Part shown: in pieces, positions 1 to 10,955 of the stretch | Layout: each line of letters starts with the position of its first letter | Numbering within the stretch: the stretch's first letter is position 1 | Assembly (NCBI RefSeq): GCF_963169125.1 | Contig: NC_084793.1 | Span: 44,201,578 to 44,265,577 of the forward strand | Source of the DNA: Humulus lupulus | Taxonomy: Eukaryota; Streptophyta; Magnoliopsida; Rosales; Cannabaceae | Reading direction: 5' to 3' | DNA length: 64,000 nucleotides | Position numbers and translations under genes: made by a program | The notes under the pieces: generated by a model | What the model was told of the DNA's origin: nothing | Databases searched by the model: none | The model's input: only the letters and a program-made list of their open reading frames with translations

Positions 1-1647
1 TGAGTAGGAGTTAGGCTCGCAGAAGGAGGAAGGGAAGAGGGGGTCAATGGCGGAAGTGTAGTTGGTCCCCCAGGTTGCCTCCCTTGACTTGGCGGTACTA
101 CCTTCTGAATCTTCTGTGGAGGCGTAGAGCCACGTCCATCACCAATTTTCCTCTTTGAAGCAACGCAATCTCTGAACATGTCTGAATCTGCCAAGGATGA
201 AAAAACAAGATTGTTAGAGAAATAAACATAATGAAACATATGCAAGTGTATACTACAATTGTGATACTCTCTAATTACCAATTATAAAAAATATGCCTAT
301 TTTCACTAAGCATGTGTTACCTGCGTTGAAGATCTGATCAAGGAACTCATCCTCGTCGTCCGAGGATGAGCTAAGTTCCCCTTCAACCTGGATAGCTTTT
401 CCTTTCCCAGGTTGAGCGGGAATAGAAGATCTACGCTGAGGATCAGGCTCTCTAATGACTAAGTCACCAGGTCTACGGGAAAGCGGAGAAGGCCCAGGAG
501 AATGCCGATCAGTCATTTGCTCTGTGCCCTCGGTAGACTGACCAGGCGTGTCGTTCTCCCCGGTGGTACTTTCCACCACCAGATCCTGCTCACATGGCAC
601 CAGACTCACCATCTGGAGAAGGTCCAGCGTGACCAACTTTTTTACATCCTTCTCTTTAAGACTCATGTTAGCCAATTTCTTGGCCCGCCTAAACATCCCT
701 TCAGTAGGCAATGGTCGCTCAAACGGACCCGAGCGCGTAAAAGCCAAGTTGTTGGCCTCAATATCCAATGTGAGGAAGTATTCCTTATGATATTTCCCGG
801 CGTTTGACTTATGGGAGATGCCATTGAGATATGTAACCCCCCTATGCCTGTGATAGAAATGGAAGAAACCTGAGTTGTTGTGAGAAGGATTGGTCCGAAG
901 ATCAAACAGGTAATGCACCTCATGAGGGGTGGGCTCGTCCCAACCATTCAGAAAATAAAGAATATACAGCGCAGAGAGTGCCTGTATCCCATTCGGCGTG
1001 ATCTGAAATGGGGAGACGTTGAAGTAGTCTGCTACAGACCGGAAATACATGTGCAGCGGGAGTGTTGCTCCAGCATGCACATGGTGCCTGGACCAGGCAC
1101 AGTACCTTCCACCGGGCCTATTGGCTCTTTGGTGCGAGCCTGGGCACGTCACGTTTGCCCCGCTTAAGCCTAAAGCTTCAATGTGTTTCTGGAATAGCGC
1201 GGGAGTAAGTTTTGAGGTTTCGGCAACGAACCAGGAGGGTTCTTCTTCTCCCTCATCACGTGGCTTCTGGACAGCCAAATCCTGAATCGCGGTAGCAAAT
1301 TTCAGAGAAGGCTTTCTTGGAGCTGTGGTAGTGCGGGTTTGATTACGCTGTACCACCTTCTGTACTGCTCTGCGGGCAACCTGCGGGTCGTGTTCCTGAG
1401 GGAGCCTGTTAAATTGCTTCACCCTCATCGTCGACTCAGAGGCTTGTCGAAGAAACTGTTCCTCGTGGAGAAGATATAAAGCTGAGCGAGGGAGGATCTG
1501 TTTGAAGCGGTGAAGACGATCCTCTGGAGTGTAACCGGTAGACGAGCCTGGTGAGGAATCGCTATTCAAGGGAGTCTCGATTGTTTGCGGGGCGGATGAT
1601 TCGGAGTCCGTATGGTTGTCACCTCCCCTATAGTCAGAGCGATTCAT
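1..1647 (-). CDS. Antisense Transposase_28-like gene of element A (partial, two exons visible)
   Basis: The gene starts with ATG at 1647 and reads leftward. Exon 1 (1647-321) is open for about 442 codons and ends at a GT donor (CGCAG|GTAAC); a short intron (320-188, 133 bp) ends in CAG, and exon 2 (187 to beyond base 1) stays open and Pro/Ser/Thr-rich. The middle of exon 1 (about residues 155-305) matches its homologue in element C: motifs include HAGATLPLH, PFQITPNG, LYILYFLNGW, EVHYLFDLRTNP and LAFTRSG. This resembles the Transposase_28 (putative gypsy-type transposon) family, whose biochemical role is unknown. The tail of exon 1 is acidic (Ser and Asp/Glu run), followed by a short link to exon 2. 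It is the only antisense gene copy here without a stop in its visible part. The splice phase equals that in element C, which supports the intron. Its leftward transcription opposes the element. Confidence 0.7.
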
Positions 1648-3418
1648 CTACAAAAATGAATAAAAAATGGGGAGGTGAGTAACCATACAGAAAAAATTCA
1701 TCAAAAATAAGAGTTATTTTTATACTTGGAAAATTTTGTCTAAGTTATAAAAATATAACGCATATAAAAAAAAAAATAATTTTAATGCTCAAAGGTGCCT
1801 AAAAGGTACTTAAAGTATTGAACTTGTTAAAGCTTATAGAAGGAGGCATTGTTGGGATTTTCCTATAAGACTAAGTTCCTTATGTGTGTAGTTAACATAC
1901 AGAGGTTGGGTATACACTTGGAAGGAAAAGAAGCCAAGGTCTACGGAATGTGGTCCGATAGGACCGTATGATTGTTCTAAGGGACAACTAAGCATTCGAT
2001 CGAATGCCAAGATAGGATGGGTACTCATGACCAAAAGAGGCGTTCAGAGCCCATGGGTCAAGGAACCGTGCATCCACGCGAGCCCAGAGCAAAGTGCACT
2101 TGGTCCGATCGGACAACTTCTAGCCAGGAGACGTCCTGCCTCGCCACCGCTCGAGCTTCACGCGAAGTCCCCAAGACGTCCGATCGGACATAGCACGCAC
2201 GAGGAGAAGATGTTGAGGTCCGATCGGACGTGTGCCTCGTGCCTCCAAAAAACTCCTAGCCAGCAACTGCAACAATTCAGGACCGATCGGGCATGGGTGT
2301 CAAGGGAGGTTCGAAATTTGCTGTCAAAAATTCGGGCACTTAAAAGCCAAGGAAGGGAAGTGTGGTCCGATCGGACCACACATTTGTCTGAAATTTTTCG
2401 AATCTCCGATCGGGTATGAAGAGAAAAGCAACCACTTCCAGCCTTGGACAAGAGCTCCGATCGAACCTAATGACTTAACCACAACTTAAGGAGGCGTCGT
2501 TGGCTAAGGTGTTTTGGCGTGGGCTCCGGTCGAACATAAGGTCCGATCAAACCAGATGGAACTTGCACGCCTCAAGAGACGCGTATGCCCAGAATTTCTG
2601 GGCAAAAAACCATGTAAAAAATGGCCCCTAATGGCATACTTTGCCTACCCCTAATCCGAACCAAATAGACAAAGCCCTAAAAATCCCTAGTCTCAAACAC
2701 ATTCCATCATTCACATAAAAAAAAAAAACAAGATCAAAGCATGTAAATGAAAGGTTTTCTTCATGTTCTTAAAAACCCATTACACTATCAAAACCCTCAA
2801 AACCCATATTCATGTTTATGTCAAAATACCAAAAATGTCTTGAAATTCCTAAAAGCTTAAGGGAAAATTCGGGTTACCCATGCCACAAACCTCATCAAGA
2901 CAACAAGCAAACACATTGAACAAGACATATTCAAGAACTTCAAGAACATCCAAGGCACAAGCATATTCGGCCATGGCATTTTTTTTAGAAAAAAATGTAG
3001 CAATCTAAGAGGCATGGAGAAGAAGACTTACCCAAGGTTGGAGAGTTTTGATTTTACTTGGAGGATGCTTGAAGATGAAGAGCTCCCCTTTAAGCTTGTG
3101 AAGTCGGCAAGAGGAGGGGGTCCTTGAGAGGGTTTCGGCCAAGAGAGAAGATGAAAGGTTTTTTTTTAGAATAATTTTTTGTATGTGTGAAGAAGAGAAT
3201 GTAAGGTGGAGATATTTAAAGGGAAAAAAGTGGGTTTTTCATTTACTTTTGGACCTTTGATATTCTGGGACTATTTTTCTCTCCACGATCATGGGTGGAT
3301 TTTTGCAGTGATCGTAGGTCTGCTGCATGAAGATGAACAGTTATTATTTTTCATAATGACTTCAGCGGAGAAAAAGTTTATTACGTGAATAAATCATATA
3401 ATAAACTTAGGGGGCAAA
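1648..3418. other. Non-coding leader between antisense gene and 3' LTR of element A
   Basis: No credible gene is present. The left part is AT-rich; 1950-2560 holds many copies and variants of the palindrome GTCCGATCGGAC; 2600-3410 is AT-rich and ends in the purine-rich tract before the LTR. The small ORFs here follow the palindromes rather than any protein family. Because the antisense gene starts at 1647, this region could hold its promoter; that is inference. Confidence 0.6.
1950..2560. repeat. Cluster of GTCCGATCGGAC palindromes
   Basis: At least nine exact or one- to three-base variant copies of the palindromic core CCGATCGG occur here, for example near 2102, 2178, 2218, 2282, 2367 and 2406. 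Spacing is irregular (about 35-90 bp), so this is not a simple tandem array. The same motif recurs in the LTR of the same element (3551-4375). Confidence 0.75.
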
Positions 3419-5015
3419 TGTTATCCCAAAAATTTGAAAGGAATGACGTGACAGTGAAATTGACACGTGGCATGAGTCAGTAGGGTGATCTGGCTTAGTA
3501 ATGGCCCAATACATCAGTTAAGGAATGAGACAGATAGTCAAGCCAAATACGCCCGATCGAAGAGAGTATTTAGACTGGGGGTTGCTTGGCTTAGACCTCA
3601 GTTTAAAGACCCATATAATTAAATTGGTGCCAAGTCCAAGAAAGTGAAGGGGAGGTATGAATTTTGGTTCAAGATATAAAAACAGTAGGTCCGATCGGAC
3701 CTAAGCTTAGGGGACCTCTTGTTAAGCTTGGCTCGAATGAGTTCAAAAAGAATAAGGCTCAAGTTTTACTCAAAAGGGGAAAGCCACATAGTGGTCGATC
3801 GAGCATACACATAGGAGGTACCTTCGACCATTCAGGTCCAAGGAGAAGTAGATGGTGGCTCGGACCACCTTGGTCCGAGGAGAGAAGCCTAATGCCCGAT
3901 CGAGCATTTGGTTGAGCGAAGAGGTTCAAACCTAGTTGGCCTAAGGAGAAGGATGTGTGCCCGATCGAACGTGGTCTTGTGGGTACCTTGGACCATTTTG
4001 ATCCAAGGAGAGGTGGTGGCTCAGACCACCTAGGTCCGAAGAGAGAGGACCAAGGTCCGAAGAGAGAGGACCAAGGTCCGATCGGACCTTGGTTAGCCAA
4101 AGGAAGCTTGGACCATTTAGGTCCAAGTAAAGGGGCATTATGCCCGATCGCACAAGATCTCCCCCGATCGCACATGACCTCCCCCGATCGTGCAAGACGC
4201 CTGCAGGAGCGCTTGGACCATGTTGGTACGAGGATATGCTAGGAAGAAGATGGCTCGGACCATCTTGGTCCGAGGAGCAAAGTGTAAGGTCATATTGGAC
4301 CTTGATTGAAGGAGTCAAATAAGGTGGTTTGAACCACCTTAAGCCAAAGAAGACAACCATTGTGTCCGATCGGACACAATGGAGGAGTATACCTCGAGTG
4401 TAGTTGACCTTTGGTCCAAGGAGAGCCATGCGTATGCTACCTTTGACCTACGTGAAGCTTGAAGAATAGTCAACATGCATGAGAAGCTACGTCAAACTGC
4501 CCGAAAACTACTTCAGTGAGAATTGGTCTAAGCATCCGGGAATCACTCAATCCTCATTCGAAATTAGGGATCAGTTATATTTTGAATGTTTATTTTGTAA
4601 TATAAATATTAGGTAAATAATAGAATATCCCGATCAAAAGGGGATATCAGTTGAGAACCCAGGTCTATAAATAGGGACTTGGGAGGATCGTAAAAGGACT
4701 TTTTTGCAAAATTGAGAGTGAATCTGTATTCTAGAGAGAGAAAGTGTGTTGTTCTTGAGAAAAACCCATTTTTGTATTCTGGAGTATCTCACACTGAAGA
4801 AACTCAGTTGACAAGGTTCATCTGATCTTGAGTGTGAATATAGTAATAAAATCTCTAAGTGGATTAGGCTATTACCGATCATCGGGGCTGAACCACTATA
4901 AAAACCTTGTGTTATTTACTTCCGTTCATAAAAAACTGTCTGTTGTCGTTTATAATTCTCTTGAAGGTTGTCGTAGTTGACGTTCTCACGTCGTTGGCTA
5001 AATTCACAGTCAACA
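3419..5015 (+). repeat. 3' LTR of element A
   Basis: The repeat begins TGTTATCCC directly after a purine tract and ends GTCAACA, giving TG...CA ends. Its first 60 bases resemble the 5' end of the element C LTR (TGTTATCC, then TGACGTG and TTGACACGTGGC). It contains a TATA-like box at 4666, several CCGATCGG palindromes (3551-4375) and a duplicated GGTCCGAAGAGAGAGGACC segment near 4035-4075. The length of 1597 bp is well over that of the other Tat LTRs here (604-777 bp), partly because of the palindrome-rich part. There is no second LTR in the window to compare. Confidence 0.75.
4666..4673 (+). promoter_or_regulatory. Putative TATA box of element A LTR
   Basis: TATAAATA lies about 350 bp before the LTR end in the setting CTATAAATAGGGAC. 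Similar TATAAATA boxes occur at comparable places in the LTRs of B1 (33988), B2 (50251-50259, minus) and C (62424-62433, minus), which suggests the shared Pol II promoter of these LTRs. Confidence 0.55.
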
Positions 5016-6130
5016 TCTATCAATTGCATTGATTTGCATCGAGACCTATCGGGCAGATGGTTTTTTTCTTGAAAATCATGATTTTTAAGGGCCTATCGAG
5101 CTGGACATCGAGGTACATCGAGGTATATCTTAAAAATTATGATTTTCATGTAAAAAACCATATGCCTCGATACCACCTCGATAAGCATCGACATACCACG
5201 ATGCAATTCATAGAAAGTGCATAATTTTTCACTGGGGTGTTCGTTTGAGGTGATTTTTTTTTAATTTGGGTATTTTCTTGAGATCTACACGTCTAATATG
5301 TTTACACATACATTTGGGAAGTTGAAAGCTTGAAAACACACCAAAGTTAAAAAACAATACCCTTATATTTTCAAAGTTGGGTATGTTTTCAAAATTTCAA
5401 CTTCTCAAATGTGTGTTTACATATCCCAAACGTGTAGATCTCAAGAAAATACCCCAATTCAAAAAATCACCTCAAACGGACATCCGAGTAAAAAGTTATG
5501 CAATTTCTATCAATTGAATTGATTTGCATCGAGACCTATCGAGGCAGATGGTTTTTTCTTGAAAATCATGATTTTTAAGGGCCTATCGAGCTGGACATCG
5601 AGGTACATCGAGTTCTATCGAGGTATATCTTAAAAATCATGATTTTCATGTAAAAAACCATATGCCTCGATACCACATCGATAAACCTCGACATACCTCG
5701 ATGCAATTCATAGAAAGTGCATAAATTTTCACTGGGGTGTTCGTTTGAGGTGATTTTTTTTTAATTTGGGTATTTTCTTGAGATCTACACGTCTAATATG
5801 TTTACACATACATTTGGGATGTTGAAAGCTTGAAAACACACCAAAGTTCAAAAACAATACCCTTATATTTTCAAAGTTGGGTATGTTTTCAAAATTTCAA
5901 CTTCTCAAATGTGTGTTTACATATCTCAAACGTGTAGATCTCAAGAAAATACCCAAATTCAAAAAAAAAATCACCTTAAACGGACACCCGAGTGAAAATT
6001 TATGCAATTTCTATCAATTGCATTGATTTGCATCGAAACCTATCGAGGCAGGTGGTTTTTTCTTGAAAATCATGATTTTTAAGGGCCCATTCAGCTGGGC
6101 ATCGAGGTATATCGAGTTTTCTGCAAATTT
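5016..6130. repeat. Tandem copies of a ~0.5 kb foldback unit rich in ATCGA
   Basis: The phrase CTATCAATTG-ATTGATTTGCATCGA recurs at about 5017, 5507 and 6011, giving a period near 490-504 bp and a little over two copies. Each unit has two parts: a section dense in ATCGA or TCGAT words, and an inverted repeat with arms of about 100 bp (CTTGAGATCTACACG near 5277 pairs with CGTGTAGATCTCAAG near 5440; again near 5777 and 5930). The last copy decays after about 6120. No protein signal is present. Confidence 0.75.
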
Positions 6131-6889
6131 TTACGTTTCAGATCTAAAAAATTGCAAAAAAAACCAAAAAATCATGCGCAGATCACAAATTAGTATCTTA
6201 ATTGATAAGGGATGGATGGATGGTGTCCAGAGAATAAATGTGACCCGAGAGAGAAGACGGATGGAGGCTGAAAAAATGATAAGGGTATTTTTGGAAACCA
6301 AACAAATACTAGCATTATTTTGGAATGATGTTAAAGAATGATATTTTTTTGATATATGCACCTACATTATGCATAAATACTCAAATTTCCCAATATAAAT
6401 TTTGTGACAGATTTATAAAAAAAAAAAAAAGTTAATGTTATATTCAACCAAACATTTGCAATTATAAGTCAATACACAAGATACAAATTAACACAAAAAA
6501 AGTCAAGAGTTCATTTAATATTTATTAAGAAGATACAAAAATTATTTATTTTATTATTTTTTAAATCAAAATTATGTACTCCAAATAATTTATTATTAAA
6601 AAAATAATATATGGTTGGTCATTAATTGTCAACTACTAAATTATAATAATTAGTGACAATAAATTAAATAAAAAAGTAGTATTCATTGATATGTTCAATT
6701 TGGCTCATATTATATTTTGTGTCAAATTTGACACAATTTTTAGCATGAGTCAAATTTAGCATACTTTTTTTAGCACCATTAGAGTCATATTTTTTGTAAG
6801 ATGTGCTAAATATAGTATTGCAACACATTTTTGGCACTCCATTAAAGATGCTATTAGTAGTCTATAACCATTAGATTTACTTACACACT
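6131..6889. other. AT-rich spacer without recognisable gene
   Basis: This stretch has short poly-A and poly-T runs and no ORF with a protein family signature. The two overlapping ORFs at 6063-6361 are spurious. I see no repeat structure beyond low complexity. Confidence 0.6.
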
Positions 6890-6897
6890 TTTCTACA

Positions 6898-8316
6898 GGG
6901 AAATTTCATGTTCTATGCATAATAACATAGTGAAATTTTTTAATATGCCAACATAAAGATTCCTCCCACTAATGTGCCCCTACTATATTTTGGACAAAAA
7001 TACTCGTTTCATTTAAAAATAGGCCTAAAAATATCAGATTCAACATCACACACATTTCTCTCTCTCCCTTCTCCATCACTCACGGCCACCACAACCTCCC
7101 CACGGCAACAGAGCACCACCTTCCCATAATGTCGCCGACATTACCATCGTCCTCTCCATTGGCGCTGCCATCTTCCATCACCATTGAAGCACCCCCATTG
7201 AATCTTTCACTGCATTTTTTATGTTTTAATAATTCAAAATGTAATTATTAAAATTGTATGTTCTACATACAAATTTTAAGATTTTACATGATCTAATATT
7301 GTAGATCTCGAAAAATATCAAAATTAAAAAAAAAATTTATCTGAAACAGACATTTAAGTAAAATGATATAAACCTCCAAAGTTTTTGTCAAATTTCAGTG
7401 CAGAGCATTGAAATTGCATCGAAAAAACATTGTTTTGGCAAAAATCAACTTTTCATGATTGCATTGAAACACCATCGATTTTTGCATAAAAAAAACATTG
7501 ATTTTGCATCGTAAAAGCATCGATTTTGCATCGAAAAAGTATCGTTTTGGCCAAAAATCAAGTTTTCATGATTGCATCGCAAAAGCATCGAAATACCATT
7601 GATTTTGCATCAAAAAATCATTGTTTTGGCCAAAAATCAAGTTTTCATGATTGCATCATAAGAGCATCGAAACACCATTGATGATGCTCTCGTGATGCAA
7701 TCGTGAAAACTTGATTTTTTTTTTTGCAAAACAATGTTTTTTCGATGTTAAACTGATGCAATTTTGATGCAAAATCAATGGTGTTTCTATGCTTTTGCAA
7801 TGCAATTATGAAAATTTAATTTTTGGCCAAAACGATATTTTTTTTATGCAAAATTGATGATATTTCGATGTAATCATTAAAACTTATTTTTTTAGCCAAA
7901 ACGATGCTTTTTCAATGCAAAATCGATGAAGTTACGATACTTTTGTGATGCAATCATGAAAACTTGATTTTTAAGAAAAATAATGCTTTTTCTATGCAAT
8001 TTTGATGCTCTATACTGAAATCTGACAAAAACTTTGGAGGTTCATATATTTTCACTCAAATGTATGTTTCAGATGTTTTTTTTAATTTAGGTATTTTTTC
8101 GAGATCTACAAGATTAGAATGAGAGAGATAGTGAGAATGAGAGATGTTAGAGGAAAAGAGAGAGAGAGAGTTTGGACTGAGAGAAAAATGGGGTGTTTGA
8201 ATGCCAGGGTTATTTTTGTCCAAAAAATTGAAACTTTTATATATTTGGGATAGTAACTTATGTTGGCATTTTAAAAAATTTCACTATATTATAACGCATA
8301 TATCTTGAAATTTCTC
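6898..8316. mobile_element. Non-autonomous Mutator-like element, 1.42 kb
   Basis: The left end reads GGGAAATTTCATG and the right end is the complement of a related sequence (CTTGAAATTTCTC); homology between the ends extends inward (left CATAGTGAAATTTTTTAATA, right TTAAAAAATTTCACTATAT). It is flanked by 8-bp TTTCTACA on the left and TTTCTATA on the right, a target duplication with one mismatch. The terminal sequence resembles that of the 8 kb MULE at 10685. There is no transposase; the interior is a large hairpin plus short C/T-rich sequence around 7060-7200. Confidence 0.7.
7285..8115. repeat. Large inverted repeat inside the non-autonomous MULE
   Basis: Two arms of about 400 bp face each other around 7690. 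The outer part of the left arm (GTAGATCTCGAAAAATATC, then CCTCCAAAGTTTTTGTCA) is mirrored near 8015-8110 (TGACAAAAACTTTGGAGG, then TTTTTTCGAGATCTAC). Inside the arms are many GCATCGA or AAAATCGATG words and repeats of TTTTGGCCAAAAATCAA. The outer arm sequence is related to the foldback units at 5016-6130, so one foldback family has been used twice. Confidence 0.7.
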
Positions 8317-8324
8317 TTTCTATA

Positions 8325-9910
8325 TAAGATCCAATGGTTATTATTTAGTGGGTATTGGACAAGGACATCAATTTGATGTAAACTCGATACTTGCCATTAC
8401 TAGTAACTTGTACATTTTTTTTATATATTGCAACTTGTACTTTTATGAAATATAATAATGCTAACAATTATTTTTTTCATCAAATAAAATTTAAGTGTTG
8501 TAATAAACTTGAAAAAAAAATTGTGAATTTGTGTGTGAAGTTACTAATATAGTATAGTTAAATTTATGCTATAAAATTTATAATTCTTTCGTTCTCATCA
8601 TTTTTTAGACAAATTTATTTTAATTTAACACCATTTTTTTTCTTTTGCAAGTATACATGATAAAAAAAAAATATTGGTTTGGTAAAAGAAAGATTTGTAA
8701 TGTCTAATTAAGATATTTGCTTATGAATATATTTGTAAAATTTAAAGATTCTAAATAAACTAATCAAATGACAAAAAATAATTTTTTATATAATATGAAC
8801 TTGATATTTTGAAAATTATTGATAATATATGTATATATTTTTAAAATATAACGATAGTGAGAAATAGTAAATTGTGTCAATTCAAATAAAAAAAACAAAT
8901 GTGGCACTAAATTTATTTAGTTTTGCTTTCTAATTTCTATCTATGACGGATAATAATGATAAATTATGATAATTAATAAATTATTGGGAATAATTTCATA
9001 TTTGTGCTATTTATTGAAAAAAAATCTAGGAGTCAGAATCAATTATGATGATTATTATAAAAGATAGCAAAAGTTAACCTACTTTAACCATGTAATATTA
9101 CGTAATAGTGCTTTACTTTGTGATAGCACGTTTAGTTAGAGTTGTTAACTTTAATATATAAAAAAAAATTCTAATTACAAGTTTTGTTTACAAAAAATTG
9201 TAAATTTATTTGTATTATAAAATCATAAATTCAAAATAAAAAGCATAATTTTAAATTATAAACTTACAATTAATAAACTATACGATTTGGAGGGAGAGAC
9301 ACATACAATATCATTATATATTTAAATTATTACAATGGTAGATGTATTAGGAAGCACTAAATAATTGTAATAAAACTTATATATCAATATTTTTCATCAA
9401 TTTATGTTTCAATTAGATATTTAACAAATTATACTATTGTCTATAAATTTTATACCATGACATATTAAAAAAAATTGAAATAGCAAAATTAAAATAATAT
9501 TTGTAAGTAAGTCAACAAAATTTTACACACTAAATAATAAAAAACTTTATTCAAATAACTGCTTTGTTATTTATTCATTTAAAAAAAAATGTAAATGCGA
9601 AATTATCAACTATGTGAGAATATTATAATTTCTTTTAATAAAGTGATAATATTATATTGATAACTTTGCAATATTGTCTGATAGTGATTAATATAACATT
9701 TATTTTACTTTTGTAATTTCTTTTAAAAGTTTAGAGTTATAACTTAATCACCTATTATAAAATTACAGTTTTACTATAGTGATATGTATTTGTAATATTA
9801 TATTTATTATCATTATATTAATGTAAATTTCACTAATTTTCATATTTCAATTTCTTTTTAATTTTTTTAAATTAATTTAATAATACTAGTATATTAACTA
9901 CTAAAGTCAC
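8325..9910. other. AT-rich intergenic stretch, no gene seen
   Basis: The sequence is very AT-rich with many homopolymer runs and no ORF of note. I found no terminal repeats or protein motifs. It ends at the TTA target site of the CACTA element. Confidence 0.6.
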
Positions 9911-9939
9911 TTACACTACAAAAAAAAAAAAGAGTTTTA

Positions 9940-10335
9940 GAGGAGCAACATTATTAGTGGCGACATAATTTTGTCGCAGCTAATAAATGCTCCACTAAAG
10001 TATTTAATTTATAACTTTATTAGCGGCAACATATAGTCTTATTAGGGGCAACATGTCGCCCTAGTTTATAACTTTATTAGTGGCGACATATGGTCTTATT
10101 AGCGGCGACATGTCCCAAAAAATGTATTTTCCAATATTTCGGTAAAAAAAAACGTGGGAAATGTTATTTAAAATGTGTAAAAAATTTGGTGGGATTTTTT
10201 TTTGAATAATTATTAGGGGCGACATCTCTAGTATTCGTCCCTAATAATAGAGATATTTTCTTAAATTTGTGAAAACTTTGGAGGATTTCTTGCGGTCGAT
10301 CTTCACTGGGGCATGTCGCCCCTAATAATATTGTT
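9940..10335. repeat. CACTA left subterminal repeats
   Basis: Several direct and inverted copies of TTATTAGCGGCGACATGTC and shorter variants (GGCGACATAATTTTGTCGC is a short hairpin) occur within about 400 bp of the left terminus. Matching words recur near the right end (23060-23260). Such repeats are the usual TNPA-type binding sites of CACTA elements; binding itself is inferred. Confidence 0.7.
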
Positions 10336-10684
10336 AAATTTCCAGATTTAACTTAATATAAAACAGTGTTGTTTAGTATATTCAAGGCGAATGTTTTCAC
10401 TATTAAGGGAAACATTTATTATCGCTAATAATCTTGTTACATATAGATTCCTTGATCATCTTCCTCATTTCCCCCTTGTAGAGCCAAAAAATTTAGAATC
10501 CCCTTCTCCGCCTATTTGCCTTTTTGCCCTCTAATCTCACTAAATCTCTCTCAAAATTCACCTTAATCCCACCCAAACATCAAATATCTCCTACTTCCCA
10601 CCCAAAAATCACATAATATTCTTCACCTTTACCTAGATCCCCCTATCTGAAAACTCTTAAATCCCCACTCCATTTTTCCCTAAA

Positions 10685-10734
10685 GGGAAATTTGACTTTT
10701 TATGCTTAATAGTGTGGTGTAATACAAAATAATG
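10685..10734 (+). repeat. Left terminal inverted repeat of the MULE
   Basis: About 50 bases pair with the right end. One evident mismatch lies near base 30 (AATAGTGTGG on the left, AGTATGG on the complement of the right). The outer bases GGGAAATTTG resemble the ends of the element at 6898. Confidence 0.8.
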
Positions 10735-10955
10735 CCAATTCATTTTTGGATACCCAAAATACCCCTAAAAACAACTATCTCCTCTCTTTCTTCTTCTTGT
10801 TTCTTCCTCACTCTCACTCACCTCACCTCACCTCACACCACCACTAAGAGCACCACGGTAGAACCCCATCAAGCAAGGGACCGCCACTAAGAAAGCCATT
10901 TGTAGAGGGGATCAAGACCAAAGTAAGGGTTGAGAAATCTTGGAGAAAAATTTAA

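Larger units (their letters stand above)
1..5015 (+). mobile_element. Tat/Retand Ty3/gypsy retrotransposon A, 3' part
   Basis: This is the 3' end of a plus-strand LTR retrotransposon whose gag-pol lies beyond the left edge. What is visible is an antisense ORF of the same family as those in elements B2 and C, a long non-coding leader, a purine tract with TTAGGGGGCAAA just before position 3419, and an LTR from 3419 to 5015 that opens TGTTATCCC and ends GTCAACA. Antisense extra ORFs between integrase and the 3' LTR are known for the Tat/Retand lineage, so the assignment rests on layout and homology within the window. The target duplication cannot be checked because the 5' LTR is outside the window; the five bases after the LTR are TCTAT. 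Confidence 0.8.

Noticed and set aside
3664..4429. ORFs on both strands with repeated GPIGP or DRARS words
   Set aside because: They arise from the CCGATCGG palindromes of the element A LTR.
4666..5015. A host gene promoter
   Set aside because: The TATA-like box is within an LTR and similar boxes occur in the LTRs of B1, B2 and C.
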